Shown here: in pieces, positions 1 through 8,555 of the stretch | Numbering within the stretch: the first letter of the stretch is position 1 | How the letters are laid out: each line of letters begins with the position of its first letter | NCBI RefSeq assembly: GCF_022698145.1 | Contig: NZ_JALDAX010000001.1 | Location: 248,001 to 312,000 of the forward strand | Direction of reading: 5' to 3' | Length of the DNA: 64,000 bases | Source of the DNA: Streptomyces spinosisporus | GTDB taxonomy: Bacteria > Actinomycetota > Actinomycetes > Streptomycetales > Streptomycetaceae | The notes under the pieces: model-generated | What the model was told of the DNA's origin: nothing | What the model saw: only the letters and a program-made list of their open reading frames with translations | Databases searched by the model: none | Program-made: the position numbers and the translations under genes

Positions 1-656
1 CGCAGGACGAGGAGCGCGGCGAAGATGCCCAGTGCCGTGAGCAGCGCGGGCGGATGGATCTCGTCGCTGTAGGCGAAGGCGATGACGGCCAGGGCCAGCA
101 GGTCGTCGGTGACCGCCACCGTCAGCAGGAAGACGCGCAGACCGCCCGGCAGCCGCGCACCGAAGACGGCGAGCATGCCGAGCGCGAAGGCCGTGTCCGT
201 GGACATGGCCGCGCCCCAGCCGTGCAGGGAGGGTTCGCCCGCGTTGACGGCGAGATAGATCGCCGCGGGGACGAGCATCCCGCTGACCCCGGCGACCGCC
301 GACAGCGCGAGCCGGCGGCGTTCGCGCAGCTCGCCCATGTCGAACTCGCGTCGTGCCTCCAGGCCCACGACGAAGAAGAACAGCGCCATCAGCCCGCTGT
401 TGACCCACTCGCGCAGATCCAGGGACACCCCGACCGAGCCGATGCGCAGCGACATCTCGGTCCGCCACCAGGAGTCGTACGTCCCGGGCGCGACGTTGGC
501 CCATACGAGCGCTGCCACCACGGCGCCGAGCAGGACCGCCGCGCTGCCCGTCTCGGTGTGCAGGAAGGTGCGCAGCGGGCCGTGCGCGCCCTTGCCGCAG
601 GCGGTCTGCCCGGTCATGGAGCCGGTCGTGGCCGGCGATTCGTCGTGCACCCGCAT
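1..656 (-). CDS. nhaA: Na+/H+ antiporter NhaA, N-terminal part (3' end beyond window)
   Basis: Inner-membrane antiporter that exchanges external protons for cytoplasmic sodium. About 218 N-terminal residues are visible. The family signature [17 protein letters not shown] lies near residue 90. STDTAFALG is followed by [15 protein letters not shown], which carries the adjacent Asp-Asp pair that corresponds to the essential ion-binding aspartates of E. coli NhaA. Hydrophobic segments are regularly spaced. The ATG at 654-656 gives a hydrophilic head of about 30 residues; an in-frame ATG at 615-617 is an alternative start. The C-terminal half runs off the left edge. A small ORF ends only 5 nt upstream and may be co-transcribed with it. 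Confidence 0.93.
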   Translation of the reverse strand, partial: MRVHDESPATTGSMTGQTACGKGAHGPLRTFLHTETGSAAVLLGAVVAALVWANVAPGTYDSWWRTEMSLRIGSVGVSLDLREWVNSGLMALFFFVVGLEARREFDMGELRERRRLALSAVAGVSGMLVPAAIYLAVNAGEPSLHGWGAAMSTDTAFALGMLAVFGARLPGGLRVFLLTVAVTDDLLALAVIAFAYSDEIHPPALLTALGIFAALLVL

Positions 657-661
657 CCCGA

Positions 662-862
662 TCAGTCCGCGGTGGTCAGGGCGTCAGTGTAGTGAGCAGG
701 GGCGTGGTGGGGCAGGGTGAGGCGTGTGCGGCGGGCGCGGCTCAGCATGCTCGTTCCGCCCCGTTCGTCGCGCCCGCGCGCAGCAGCAGGGCGGGGCGCG
801 GGCTCGTGGCCGGGCTCGTGGCCGGTCTCGGGTGCGGCCTCGTGCTGGGCGAGGGGGTTCAT
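662..862 (-). CDS. Candidate 66-aa small protein or leader ORF upstream of nhaA
   Basis: I do not recognise this protein. It starts with ATG after a GGAAG sequence about 7 nt upstream and ends 5 nt before the nhaA start, so it could be a coupled leader or an independent small gene. Codons are mostly G/C-ending, as in real genes here. The product is hydrophilic, rich in Ala, Pro, His and Arg, with a GHEPGHEP direct repeat near residues 14-21, and has no membrane segment. The matching DNA carries short GGGCTCGTGGCC repeats. A chance ORF in GC-rich DNA remains possible. Confidence 0.42.
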   Translation of the reverse strand: MNPLAQHEAAPETGHEPGHEPAPRPAAARGRDERGGTSMLSRARRTRLTLPHHAPAHYTDALTTAD

Positions 863-978
863 CTGGGGGCTTCCTCGGGGTGGGCGGGGCTGGCCGTGCA
901 GGTGTGGGCAACGCGGTAAACAGATCTGTCTATTCCGCGCGGTGCCCCTCGCCTTCGGTGATCCGGTCGCCCGCGGGT

Positions 979-2325
979 TCACAGCACCTTTCGCTGCACC
1001 AGCGCGGAGAGCACCAGGGCGCCCGGCAGCAGGGGCAGCCAGACCGTCAGGACGCGATAGCCGATGACGGCCGTCGCCGACACCTCCACCGGGGCGCCGA
1101 GCGCGACCATGGCGACCACGACGGCCGCGTCGATCGGACCGATGCCGCCCGGTGCCGGTACGGCTCCGACCGCCGTGCTCGCGGCCAGGAAGGCGAAGGT
1201 GACCTGCGCCCAGGACAGCGGCGAGCCGAGCGCCGCCCCCACCGCGAAGATCACGCTCGCCTGCAGCACCGGGGCCGCGGCCGCCCCGCCCCACAGGGCG
1301 AGGACCCGGGAGGGCCTGGTGTGCAGCAGGCGTACGTCGGTGAGGGCGCAGCGCAGGGCGTCGAGGAGCGGGCGGCGCAGCGGGCGCACGGTCGCCACGA
1401 GCAGGGCCGTGAGCCCGAGACCGAGCGTCGCTCCCGCGGCGACCAGGAACAGCGTCCCCTCGTCCGGTACGAGGTCGCCCGCCACCAGCACACCCGGGCA
1501 GGCCACCAGGAAGACCAGGAGCACCAGCGTCTTCGCGATCGGCCTGACCACCGAGTAGAGGGCGAGGGAGGCGGTGGCCCGGGCCAGGGGGATGCCACGG
1601 CCCAGCAGAAAGCGCAGGGTGACGGCGTGGGCGCCGATACTGGCCGGCAGCACATGATTGGCCGCCCCGGCGGCGAACTGCGAGGCGATCAGCAGCCCCG
1701 TCGGCAGCCGTTCCGGCAGGGCGCCCTGCCGGACACACGCAGCGGTCAGCCACCCCAGGCACGTGAACACCAACGCGAGCAACAGCCACCGGGGGTCGGA
1801 GCTGGCAAGCCGCACGATCCCGTCACGGACGGTACGCCAGTCGAGCACGGCCCACAGGGCGACCAGCAACAGGGGGAGGATCACCAGGATTCGGCGCAGG
1901 AGACGGGGGGTGGGGGTTGGGCGGAGGGTGAGAGTGGGGGAGAGGGGGAGCGAGGGGGGTGGGCTGGGTGACGGGGAAGGGGAGGGCGAGGGTGACGGGG
2001 GTGGGGAGGGTGCGGGCGAAAGGGAGAGCGAGGGGGACGGCGGCGGGCAGGCCGGGAGGGGAGCGGAGGGTGAGGGCGGCGGGGGTGAGCAGGCTGGGAG
2101 GGGGCCGGAGGGCGAGAGTGGCGGAGATGGGCGCGCCGCGAGGGAGGCGGAAGGTGAGGGAGGAGGGGATGGGCAGGCCGGGAGGGAAGCGGAGGGTGAC
2201 GGGAGAGGGGGCGGGGAGGGTGTCGGGGTCGGGGGAGGCGTGGGGGACCCGGTGGGGGGTGTTTCGCGGACGTCTTCGAGCGGGAGCGGGGACACGGCGC
2301 ACGGCGTCCTTTCACGTCGGCTCAC
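979..2325 (-). CDS. Flippase-like membrane protein (lysylphosphatidylglycerol synthase TM / UPF0104 family) with Pro/Ser-rich N-terminus
   Basis: Residues from about 135 to the end form a polytopic membrane domain of the LPG_synthase_TM/UPF0104 family. It includes the family-typical stretches AAGAANHVLPASIGAHAVTLR and VGAVPAPGGIGPIDAAVV. Relatives are linked to flipping or transfer of lipid-linked groups, but the substrate here is unknown. The first 130 or so residues are a low-complexity Pro/Ser/Ala/Leu tract of imperfect repeats, presumably a cytoplasmic tail. The start is uncertain. GTG at 2325 precedes the low-complexity tract and gives 448 aa; the open frame runs further upstream but there crosses a decayed kinase and the antisense of the next gene. 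A start after the repeats would give an ordinary family length. Confidence 0.8.
   Translation of the reverse strand: MSRRERTPCAVSPLPLEDVRETPPTGSPTPPPTPTPSPPPLPSPSASLPACPSPPPSPSASLAARPSPPLSPSGPLPACSPPPPSPSAPLPACPPPSPSLSLSPAPSPPPSPSPSPSPSPSPPPSLPLSPTLTLRPTPTPRLLRRILVILPLLLVALWAVLDWRTVRDGIVRLASSDPRWLLLALVFTCLGWLTAACVRQGALPERLPTGLLIASQFAAGAANHVLPASIGAHAVTLRFLLGRGIPLARATASLALYSVVRPIAKTLVLLVFLVACPGVLVAGDLVPDEGTLFLVAAGATLGLGLTALLVATVRPLRRPLLDALRCALTDVRLLHTRPSRVLALWGGAAAAPVLQASVIFAVGAALGSPLSWAQVTFAFLAASTAVGAVPAPGGIGPIDAAVVVAMVALGAPVEVSATAVIGYRVLTVWLPLLPGALVLSALVQRKVL
1903..2262. repeat. Purine-strand low-complexity repeat tract inside the UPF0104 gene
   Basis: About 360 bp in which the plus strand is nearly all G and A (GGGAGGG, GAGGGTGAGGG, GCGGAGGGTGA units), the minus strand all pyrimidine. 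On the coding strand the imperfect 12-40 bp units give Pro-Ser-Pro and LPAC/LPSPSAS repeats. Such polypurine tracts are prone to slippage and to non-B DNA. Confidence 0.75.
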
Positions 2326-2521
2326 ATCGGCCCGGGCGACGGGGTGCGGCGCGAGGCAGGAGGGGACGGCGGAACCGTTCCCGCCCGGCGTGACGAGGCG
2401 GTGTCCGGCAGCCAACGGCGCGCGGGCGGGCGGACGACGCGGCAACTGGAGTCCGACGGCGCGGTCATCCTCCGGCCGCAGAGCCACGGACGGCGACGTG
2501 AACCCAGGTGCCGGTGCGTCG

Positions 2522-2872
2522 GTGCCGCCGCTGGTGATCGGTATCGGCGCCGGCGGTACCCGTAACCGCGCGGTCCTCGTGGATGCGGTGGACGGCGGTG
2601 TCCTCGGCGAGGGGGTGGCCGGTCCGGGCAACGCCCTCACGGTCCCGCCGCCGTCGGCCGACCATCCTGCCGAGGCCGTCGCCCGGGCGGTGCCCGAGGC
2701 GGCACCCCGCGCTGCAACGCCCTCCTCGGCCTGCCCGGCGGCGGCGCGGTCTGCGCCCTGTCCACGCTCGCCGGGGTGATGCTCGTCCGGACGGCCGTCG
2801 CCGAGGCCGCCAGGCTGCTCCTCGACTCCGGCGAACGCCCACCGGGGTTGACGTCCGTGGCGGGGGCGGCTC
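2522..2872 (+). pseudogene. Decayed sugar kinase of the BadF/BcrA (N-acetylglucosamine kinase-like) family
   Basis: From GTG 2522 the frame reads LVIGIGAGGTRNRAVLVDA and then GEGVAGPGNALTVPPP. This matches the N-terminal phosphate-binding region of actinobacterial BadF/BcrA-type kinases, but the usual Asp of DAGGT is Gly. Similarity ends near 2700. A different frame around 2713-2850 carries a helix-like stretch ending VRTAVAEAARLLLDSGERP, which resembles a C-terminal part of the family. Roughly 300 aa of a normal kinase is reduced to two out-of-frame fragments, so I read it as a deleted pseudogene. The C-terminal fragment is the weaker assignment. Confidence 0.55.
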
Positions 2873-2882
2873 GGGGCTGGCG

Positions 2883-2912
2883 TTGTGGCGTAGGTCACAC
2901 GAGGGCTAGGGT
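2883..2912 (+). promoter_or_regulatory. Candidate sigma70-type promoter for the GAF-SpoIIE gene
   Basis: TTGTGG (2883-2888) and TAGGGT (2907-2912) are 18 bp apart. Transcription would begin near 2919, which excludes an ATG at 2915 as start and favours GTG 2939. Confidence 0.45.
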
Positions 2913-2938
2913 GAATGTCGCTTGGAGGACGTCCGGGC

Positions 2939-5872
2939 GTGCCGATCGGCGGCGTGCGCGCGGGCCTGCTCCGGGTGAGGGAAGTGATCTCGTTGTCCGT
3001 CGCCTGGGACGACATCGGCGGACTCGTCGATGCCCATGAACGTTTTCTGGCCGGCGCGAGCGTCGACGCCGATGTCCGGGGCCCGGTCCTGGAGTCCTGG
3101 AAGCGCTGCCGCTCGGTCGGGCTCCAGCCGCAGCATCTGCTCCTTCCCTACGAGGCCGGCCTCACCCTGGACGACCGCGTCCTGCGCGCGGCCGAACCCG
3201 TACTGGCCGACCTGCGGACCACGCTGGCGGAGATGGGGACCGCGATCGCCCTGTGCGACGCGCGGGGCCGGCTGATCCAGCGGCTCGGCGGGGACAGGCA
3301 CCTGCGCGACCGCCTCGACGAGGTGCACTTCGCGCCGGGGTTCGACGCCTCCGAACCGGTGGCGGGCACCAACGGCGTCGGCACCGCTCTCGCCCAGCGT
3401 GGCCCCGTCTACGTCGTCGGCCGCGAACACTTCGCCGACTGCCTGCAGCCCTTCGCCTGCGCGGGCGCGCCGGTGCGCAACCCGCTCAGCGGGCGCATCG
3501 AGGCCGTACTGGACCTCACCTGTCTGCGCGACGACGGCGACCCCGCCATGCTGCGGCTGGTGCGTACGGCCGCCCGCGACATCGAGGGCCTGCTCCTGGA
3601 CCAGGCCACGGACCGGGAGAAGGCGCTGCTCGCCGCGTACCGGCGGGCCGGACTCGAGGCGGGCGGAGCGCCACGCTCCGGCCGGTCGGTCCCGGGGCAC
3701 GGCGCCGACCACGACGGCGTGGCGCTCGGCCGGATCGACCTGGCCGTGCTGCGGGAGAGGGCCGAGGAGCTCATCGCCTCCCCACTGCGCACCCTCGACG
3801 AGGTGGCCCTGCCCAGCGGCCGGGTCGCCACACTGCTGCGGCGCCGGATCACGGGCGCCGCCGGGGAGGCGGGCGCCGCCGTCGAAGCGCGCATCCTCGG
3901 CGGACCACGACTGACCGGCTTCGGACTGCCGACCACATCACCGGATACACCACCGGTAACGCCGCCTGCCACACCGCCCACCGGCGCCACGCAGCCCGCG
4001 CCGCCAACCACACCACCGGTCACACCACCCACCGGCGCCACGCCCCCCACGCCGCAAGCCACCGCTGCAGCCGCGGCAGGCGCACCCCCGGCCCCCCAAC
4101 CCCCCGAAACCGTCGGCGACCTCCTCGACGGGGCCGAGCAGCGGCTGTTGCTCGTCGGGGAGCCCGGGGTCGGGCGGCTGGCCGTACTCGCCCGCAGACG
4201 GCTGGAGTTGCTGCACGAGGCCGGTCTTCGCATCGGCACCACGCTCGACGTCACCCGTACCGCGGAGGAGCTGGCCGAGGTGACGGTGGACCGGTTCGCC
4301 GACTTCGTCGCCGTAGACCTGCCCGACGCGGTGCTGCGCGGCGAGGACCCCGAGACGCTCGGCGGCCTGAGCGCGCTGCGCCGGGTGGCCATCCGCTCCG
4401 TACGCACCCGCCCGGCCAATCTGTACGACGTCGGCGACACCGTCGAGTACGTCCCCTCCACGCCGCAGGCCCGCTGCCTGGAGACCCACCAGTCCGTCAT
4501 GGAGTCGGTCCTGGCCGAGGCGGGCGGCTGGCTCGCCCAGGATCCGGCCCGGCTGGAACGGGTGCTCGCCGCGGGCGCCCACTCCCTGATCGCCGTACCG
4601 CTGCGGGCCCGTGGCACCACGCTCGGCGTGGTCAGCTTCTACCGCTCCGTGCGGCCCGCCTCCTTCGAGGAGGACGACCTCTCCCTCGCGCAGGAGCTGG
4701 TGCTGCGCGCCGCGGTCTGCATCGACAACGCCCGCCGCTACACGCGCGAGCACAACACCGCCCTCACCCTGCAGCGCAGCCTGCTACCCAAGGGCCGCCC
4801 CGAGCCGAGCGCCGTCGAGGTCGCCTACCGCTATCTGCCCGCGCACGCCGGTGTCGGCGGCGACTGGTTCGACGTCATCGCGCTGTCCGGCGCCCGGGTG
4901 GCGCTGGTCGTCGGCGATGTCGTCGGCCACGGCCTGCACGCCGCGGCGACCATGGGGCGGCTGCGCACCGCGGTGCACAACTTCTGCTCCCTCGACCTGC
5001 CGCCCGACGACCTCCTCGCCCATCTCGACGACCTGGTCGGACGCCTCGACCACGGCGAGGGCTGGGCGGTGGAGAGCACCCAGGCCGACTCCGGCATCGT
5101 CGGCGCGACCTGCCTGTACGCCGTCTACGACCCGGTGTCCCGGCGCTGCTCCCTCACCCGCGCCGGGCACCCGCTGCCCGCGGTCGTCGCGCCGGACGGC
5201 ACGGTCGAGTTCGTCGACCTGCCGGCCGGGCAGCCCCTGGGGCTGGGCGGCATGCCCTTCGAGACCGTCGAGCTCGAACTGGACGAGGGCAGCCAACTGG
5301 TGCTCTACACCGACGGGTTGGTCGAGGACCGGCTGCGTGACATCGACGCGGGCCTGGACCGGCTGCGCACCGTACTGGCAGCCGTGGGCCGGACTCCCGA
5401 GGACACCTGCGAGGCGGTCCTGGACTCCCTGCTGCCGAACCGGCCGAGCGACGACGTGGCCCTGTTGGTCGCCCGCACGCATGCCCTCGGCCCGGACCGC
5501 GTCGCCCAGTGGGACCTGCCCAGCGACCCGGCCGTCGTCTCCCGCGCCCGCACCGCGGTCACGGGACAGCTCGCCGCCTGGGACCTGGACGACCTGGCCT
5601 TCACCACCGAACTGGTCGCCAGCGAACTCGTCACCAACGCCATCCGCCACGCCACCGGCCCCGTCCAGCTGCGCCTGCTGCGCGACCGCGCGCTGATCTG
5701 CGAGGTCTCCGACGGCAGCAGCACCTCGCCCCGGCTGCGCCGTGCCCGCACCGAGGACGAGGGCGGCCGCGGACTCTTCCTGGTCGCCCGGCTCACCGAA
5801 CGCTGGGGGACACGGCACACGCCGTACGGCAAGGTGATCTGGGCCGAGCAGCCGCTGCCCCGGCCCCGTTGA
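2939..5872 (+). CDS. GAF-GAF-SpoIIE/PP2C phosphatase-HATPase multidomain regulator
   Basis: Cytoplasmic partner-switching regulator combining a PP2C phosphatase and an RsbW-like kinase domain, a layout used in Streptomyces to control sigma factors through anti-sigma antagonists. Order: an AcoR-like sensor GAF (about 25-210, with PVAGTNGVGTAL); a Thr/Pro-rich linker (about 330-390); a second GAF (about 400-570); SpoIIE-type PP2C (GGDWFD near 640, GDVVGHG near 659, YTDGL near 789, SDDV near 837); HATPase (ELVTNAIRHA near 896, GGRGLFL near 940). GTG 2939 is chosen because GGAGG lies 10 nt upstream; it gives 977 aa. It is monocistronic; the sigma factor it controls is not in the window. The linker holds two copies of a 22-bp segment 51 bp apart. 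Confidence 0.9.
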   Translation: MPIGGVRAGLLRVREVISLSVAWDDIGGLVDAHERFLAGASVDADVRGPVLESWKRCRSVGLQPQHLLLPYEAGLTLDDRVLRAAEPVLADLRTTLAEMGTAIALCDARGRLIQRLGGDRHLRDRLDEVHFAPGFDASEPVAGTNGVGTALAQRGPVYVVGREHFADCLQPFACAGAPVRNPLSGRIEAVLDLTCLRDDGDPAMLRLVRTAARDIEGLLLDQATDREKALLAAYRRAGLEAGGAPRSGRSVPGHGADHDGVALGRIDLAVLRERAEELIASPLRTLDEVALPSGRVATLLRRRITGAAGEAGAAVEARILGGPRLTGFGLPTTSPDTPPVTPPATPPTGATQPAPPTTPPVTPPTGATPPTPQATAAAAAGAPPAPQPPETVGDLLDGAEQRLLLVGEPGVGRLAVLARRRLELLHEAGLRIGTTLDVTRTAEELAEVTVDRFADFVAVDLPDAVLRGEDPETLGGLSALRRVAIRSVRTRPANLYDVGDTVEYVPSTPQARCLETHQSVMESVLAEAGGWLAQDPARLERVLAAGAHSLIAVPLRARGTTLGVVSFYRSVRPASFEEDDLSLAQELVLRAAVCIDNARRYTREHNTALTLQRSLLPKGRPEPSAVEVAYRYLPAHAGVGGDWFDVIALSGARVALVVGDVVGHGLHAAATMGRLRTAVHNFCSLDLPPDDLLAHLDDLVGRLDHGEGWAVESTQADSGIVGATCLYAVYDPVSRRCSLTRAGHPLPAVVAPDGTVEFVDLPAGQPLGLGGMPFETVELELDEGSQLVLYTDGLVEDRLRDIDAGLDRLRTVLAAVGRTPEDTCEAVLDSLLPNRPSDDVALLVARTHALGPDRVAQWDLPSDPAVVSRARTAVTGQLAAWDLDDLAFTTELVASELVTNAIRHATGPVQLRLLRDRALICEVSDGSSTSPRLRRARTEDEGGRGLFLVARLTERWGTRHTPYGKVIWAEQPLPRPR

Positions 5873-5879
5873 GCAGACG

Positions 5880-7223
5880 TCACCAGCCCGTCAGCAGCAG
5901 GTGGTTGACCAGCAGGGCGAGCACGGCCTGAGCGGCCAGCCACGCGCGCGGACGCGGCAGGAGCGCGCAGCACGGCAGCAGCCACATCGCGAACGGCAGC
6001 CAGATGCGTTCCGTCTCCGCCTTGCTCATGCCGGAGATGTCGGCCGCGAACAGGGCGAGCAGGGCGGCGCCCACGAGGACGCCGAGCCGCAGGGCGGGCG
6101 CCGGTGAGCGTCTGAGCAGGGTGGCCCCGGCACGGGGCAGGGCGGCCGCCGTCGCCGGGCCGACGATGCACACGGTGCAGGCGAGATTCGCCCAGATCCA
6201 GTAGCCGTACGGGCGCACCGCTGCCGCGCCCTGGTAGTAGCGGGTGACCAACAGGCGGTACGCCTCCCACCAGTTGAAGCCCAGCGCGGTGAACACCGCC
6301 GGGACGACCGCGAATCCGGCGAGAAGGAAGGGAAGGAGGCGGAGGAACGGGAGGGAGGGGCGACGGCGGGTGAGGCGGAAGCCCAGGAAGAGGACGGCGG
6401 CGGCGATCAGGGCGAAGAGCGTGAGGCCGTAGGACAGATACGCGGTCAGGCCGAACAGCAGGCCCGAGGCGAGACCCGTACGGCGCGGGTGGTGGCCCGT
6501 CGCCGCGAGGGCCAGCAGCGCGACGGCCCAGGCCGCGACCGCCGTGAAGTAGCCGTCCGCCGACGTGCCCATCCACACCGCGCCGGGCGTCAGCACCAGG
6601 AAGGGCGCCGCGCGGCGGGCGAGCCGTTCGTCGGCGAGGGTGCGTACGGCGATCAGGACCGCCGCCGCGGCGGTCGTGCCGACGGTGATGACGAAGGCGC
6701 CCGCCCAGCCGCCGCCGTGCAGACCGATCCGGTCGAGGAACACGAAGGTGAGGGTGGCCGCCGGGGGGTGGCCCGCGATATGGGCGGGCCAGTGGTCGGG
6801 GGAGTTCAGCAGGATGTGCTGGGTGAAGTCCCGCAGGGTGTGCGGGATGTCGTGGAACCGGTCGATGACCTGGAGGTATTCGTACCGCGTGGTCAGCCGC
6901 CGGGCGATGCCGCGGTCCCAGCCGTCGATCAGGGCGAGGGACCAGGTCCAGGCCATGGCGGTGCCCCAGGCCGTGAACAGCAGAGTCCGCCAGGGCAGCC
7001 GGGCCGCGAGGGCGGGGCCGTAGGAGACGACGGCCAGCGCGACGGCGACGGCCGCCGGGGTGCCGGGGCCGACATGGGGTCCCCAGCTGGCCAGGAACGG
7101 TGGCCAGTCGACGCGGAGCGTTCCGTGGCGGTGCTCGATGGACCGGCCGACCAGGACGGCGGCCAGGACCAGGAGCGCGGCCGCGGCGGCGGCGTACAGA
7201 TCTCGGCGCAGATCGCGTTTCAC
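5880..7223 (-). CDS. Polytopic membrane protein, GT-C glycosyltransferase-like
   Basis: A 447-aa protein with around ten hydrophobic segments. Its layout resembles actinobacterial mannosyltransferase-like GT-C enzymes, which use polyprenyl-phosphate sugars outside the membrane. The first loop holds His/Asp-rich stretches (DRFHDIPHTLRDF, HWPAHIAGHPPAATL) in the place where GT-C enzymes keep catalytic acidic and metal-binding residues. This is fold-level resemblance; I cannot assign a donor or acceptor. GTG 7223 is chosen because a TAGCGT -10 box lies exactly 7 nt upstream, which predicts a leaderless mRNA. It converges on the SpoIIE gene with a 7-nt gap and diverges from the molybdoenzyme gene. 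Confidence 0.7.
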   Translation of the reverse strand: MKRDLRRDLYAAAAAALLVLAAVLVGRSIEHRHGTLRVDWPPFLASWGPHVGPGTPAAVAVALAVVSYGPALAARLPWRTLLFTAWGTAMAWTWSLALIDGWDRGIARRLTTRYEYLQVIDRFHDIPHTLRDFTQHILLNSPDHWPAHIAGHPPAATLTFVFLDRIGLHGGGWAGAFVITVGTTAAAAVLIAVRTLADERLARRAAPFLVLTPGAVWMGTSADGYFTAVAAWAVALLALAATGHHPRRTGLASGLLFGLTAYLSYGLTLFALIAAAVLFLGFRLTRRRPSLPFLRLLPFLLAGFAVVPAVFTALGFNWWEAYRLLVTRYYQGAAAVRPYGYWIWANLACTVCIVGPATAAALPRAGATLLRRSPAPALRLGVLVGAALLALFAADISGMSKAETERIWLPFAMWLLPCCALLPRPRAWLAAQAVLALLVNHLLLTGW

Positions 7224-7230
7224 GGCGCAA

Positions 7231-7236
7231 ACGCTA
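7231..7236 (-). promoter_or_regulatory. -10 box of a predicted leaderless promoter
   Basis: Minus-strand TAGCGT, 7 nt before GTG 7223, so transcription should start at or next to the start codon. No good -35 is seen. Confidence 0.45.
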
Positions 7237-7260
7237 GGCGGCCGAGCTTCCTCCGAGCGG

Positions 7261-7280
7261 CTGACGTGCGCGGACGTCAG
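7261..7280. promoter_or_regulatory. Inverted repeat in divergent promoter region
   Basis: CTGACGT and its complement ACGTCAG flank a 6-nt spacer between two divergent starts. The decamer CGGACGTCAG recurs at 11580-11589, upstream of the response regulator gene. Candidate operator; the binder is unknown. Confidence 0.4.
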
Positions 7281-7325
7281 AGTTTCGTCATGGTTCACGG
7301 ACCCTCTCGTGGGGTGGTTGCGACC

Positions 7326-7331
7326 TACGGT
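7326..7331 (+). promoter_or_regulatory. -10 box of a predicted leaderless promoter
   Basis: TACGGT lies 6 nt before ATG 7338 of the molybdoenzyme gene. Confidence 0.42.
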
Positions 7332-7337
7332 CGGGGC

Positions 7338-8555
7338 ATGAGACGCACTCCCTTCTCGCCCTCCTTCTGGCGCAGCCCGCTGCGCGGCCCCTGGTTCACC
7401 TCGGTGCTCGGCGTCGTCCTGCTCGTCGGGATCACCGTGCTGTTCGTGACGGGACTGCTCTCGTACGCCGCGTACAACCCGGACCTGTCGCCGGTGAACG
7501 ACAAGACACCCGACAAGGGCCTGCTCGGCTTCTATCTCTTCTCCTGGCCGACCGACCCGCACTGGCTGTACCGGCTCACGCAGGGCGTCCATGTCACTCT
7601 CGGGATCACGCTGATCCCGGTCCTGCTGGCCAAGCTGTGGTCGGTGGTGCCCAAGCTGTTCACGCTGCCGCCGGCCCGCTCCGTCACGCACGCGCTGGAG
7701 CGTCTGTCGTTGCTCCTGCTGGTCGGCGGGGGCCTGTTCGAGTTCGTCACCGGTGTGCTCAACGTCCAGCTGGACTACATCTTCCCCGGCTCCTTCTACC
7801 CCCTGCACTTCTACGGCGCCTGGGTGTTCTTCGGCGCGTTCCTCGCCCACGCCGTGCTGAAGATGCCGACGGCGTGGCGCAACCTGCGTCAACTGCGCGA
7901 GGAACGCAACGACTTGGTGTCCGTGAACCCCGATCCGCCGACGGTGTCCCGGCGCGGGGCGCTCGGGCTGGTCGGGGGCGGGTCGCTGCTGCTGTTCGGC
8001 ACGACGGTGGGGCAGGGCTTCGACGGGCTGCGGTGGAGTGCCGTGCTGGCCCCGCACGGCGCCGATCCGGGCAGTGGGCCGGGCGGCTTCCAGATCAACA
8101 AGACCGCCGCCTACGCCGGGGTCACCGCGGCCGACCGGAGTGAGGAGGCGTGGCGGCTGGTGGTGCGGGGACGCACCGGCACGGTCCGTCTCAGCCGTGC
8201 CGAACTGCTCCAACTGCCGTTGCACAGCTCGTCGTTGCCCATCGCCTGTGTGGAGGGATGGTCGACCTCCGACCAGTGGTGGCGCGGTGTACGGCTGCGG
8301 GATCTCGCGGCGCTCGTGGGGTACGACGGTGATCCGCCGGACGTGTTCGTGCAGTCGCTGCAACGCCATGGCGCCTTCCGCCGGGCCGCCCTGCGGGCCA
8401 ACCAGGTCGCCGACCCGCGCTCGCTGCTCGCCCTGTTCGTCAACGGTGAGCCCCTGACCCCCGACCACGGCCATCCGGCACGGATCATCGTCCCCGCGGC
8501 GCCCGGTGTGCTCAACACCAAGTGGGTGGCCGAGCTGACCTTCGGAGACCTGTGA
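7338..8555 (+). CDS. Membrane-anchored molybdopterin-dependent oxidoreductase (sulfite oxidase-like) fused to a cytochrome b-like domain
   Basis: 405 aa. The N-terminal 200 residues hold about four membrane helices with histidines in HWLYRLTQGVHVTLG and FYPLHFYGAW and FLAHAVL, compatible with a b-type haem anchor. A short cytoplasmic loop then has a twin-arginine-like signal (SRRGALGLVGGGSLLLFG, about 210-228). The exported C-terminal domain is of the sulfite oxidase/YedY molybdopterin family, with the expected Mo-ligand cysteine at residue 304 (PIACVEGWS). The substrate cannot be told. ATG 7338 has TACGGT 6 nt upstream, predicting a leaderless message. It overlaps the next gene by one base (TGATG), so the two are translationally coupled. 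Confidence 0.86.
   Translation: MRRTPFSPSFWRSPLRGPWFTSVLGVVLLVGITVLFVTGLLSYAAYNPDLSPVNDKTPDKGLLGFYLFSWPTDPHWLYRLTQGVHVTLGITLIPVLLAKLWSVVPKLFTLPPARSVTHALERLSLLLLVGGGLFEFVTGVLNVQLDYIFPGSFYPLHFYGAWVFFGAFLAHAVLKMPTAWRNLRQLREERNDLVSVNPDPPTVSRRGALGLVGGGSLLLFGTTVGQGFDGLRWSAVLAPHGADPGSGPGGFQINKTAAYAGVTAADRSEEAWRLVVRGRTGTVRLSRAELLQLPLHSSSLPIACVEGWSTSDQWWRGVRLRDLAALVGYDGDPPDVFVQSLQRHGAFRRAALRANQVADPRSLLALFVNGEPLTPDHGHPARIIVPAAPGVLNTKWVAELTFGDL

Noticed and set aside
2915..2938. ATG 2915 as start of the GAF-SpoIIE gene
   Set aside because: It lies 2 nt after a probable -10 box, so it would not be in the mRNA; GTG 2939 has a better ribosome-binding site.
979..3015. Full-length 678-codon version of the UPF0104 gene
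   Set aside because: The extra head crosses the decayed kinase and the antisense of the SpoIIE gene start, and has no family similarity.
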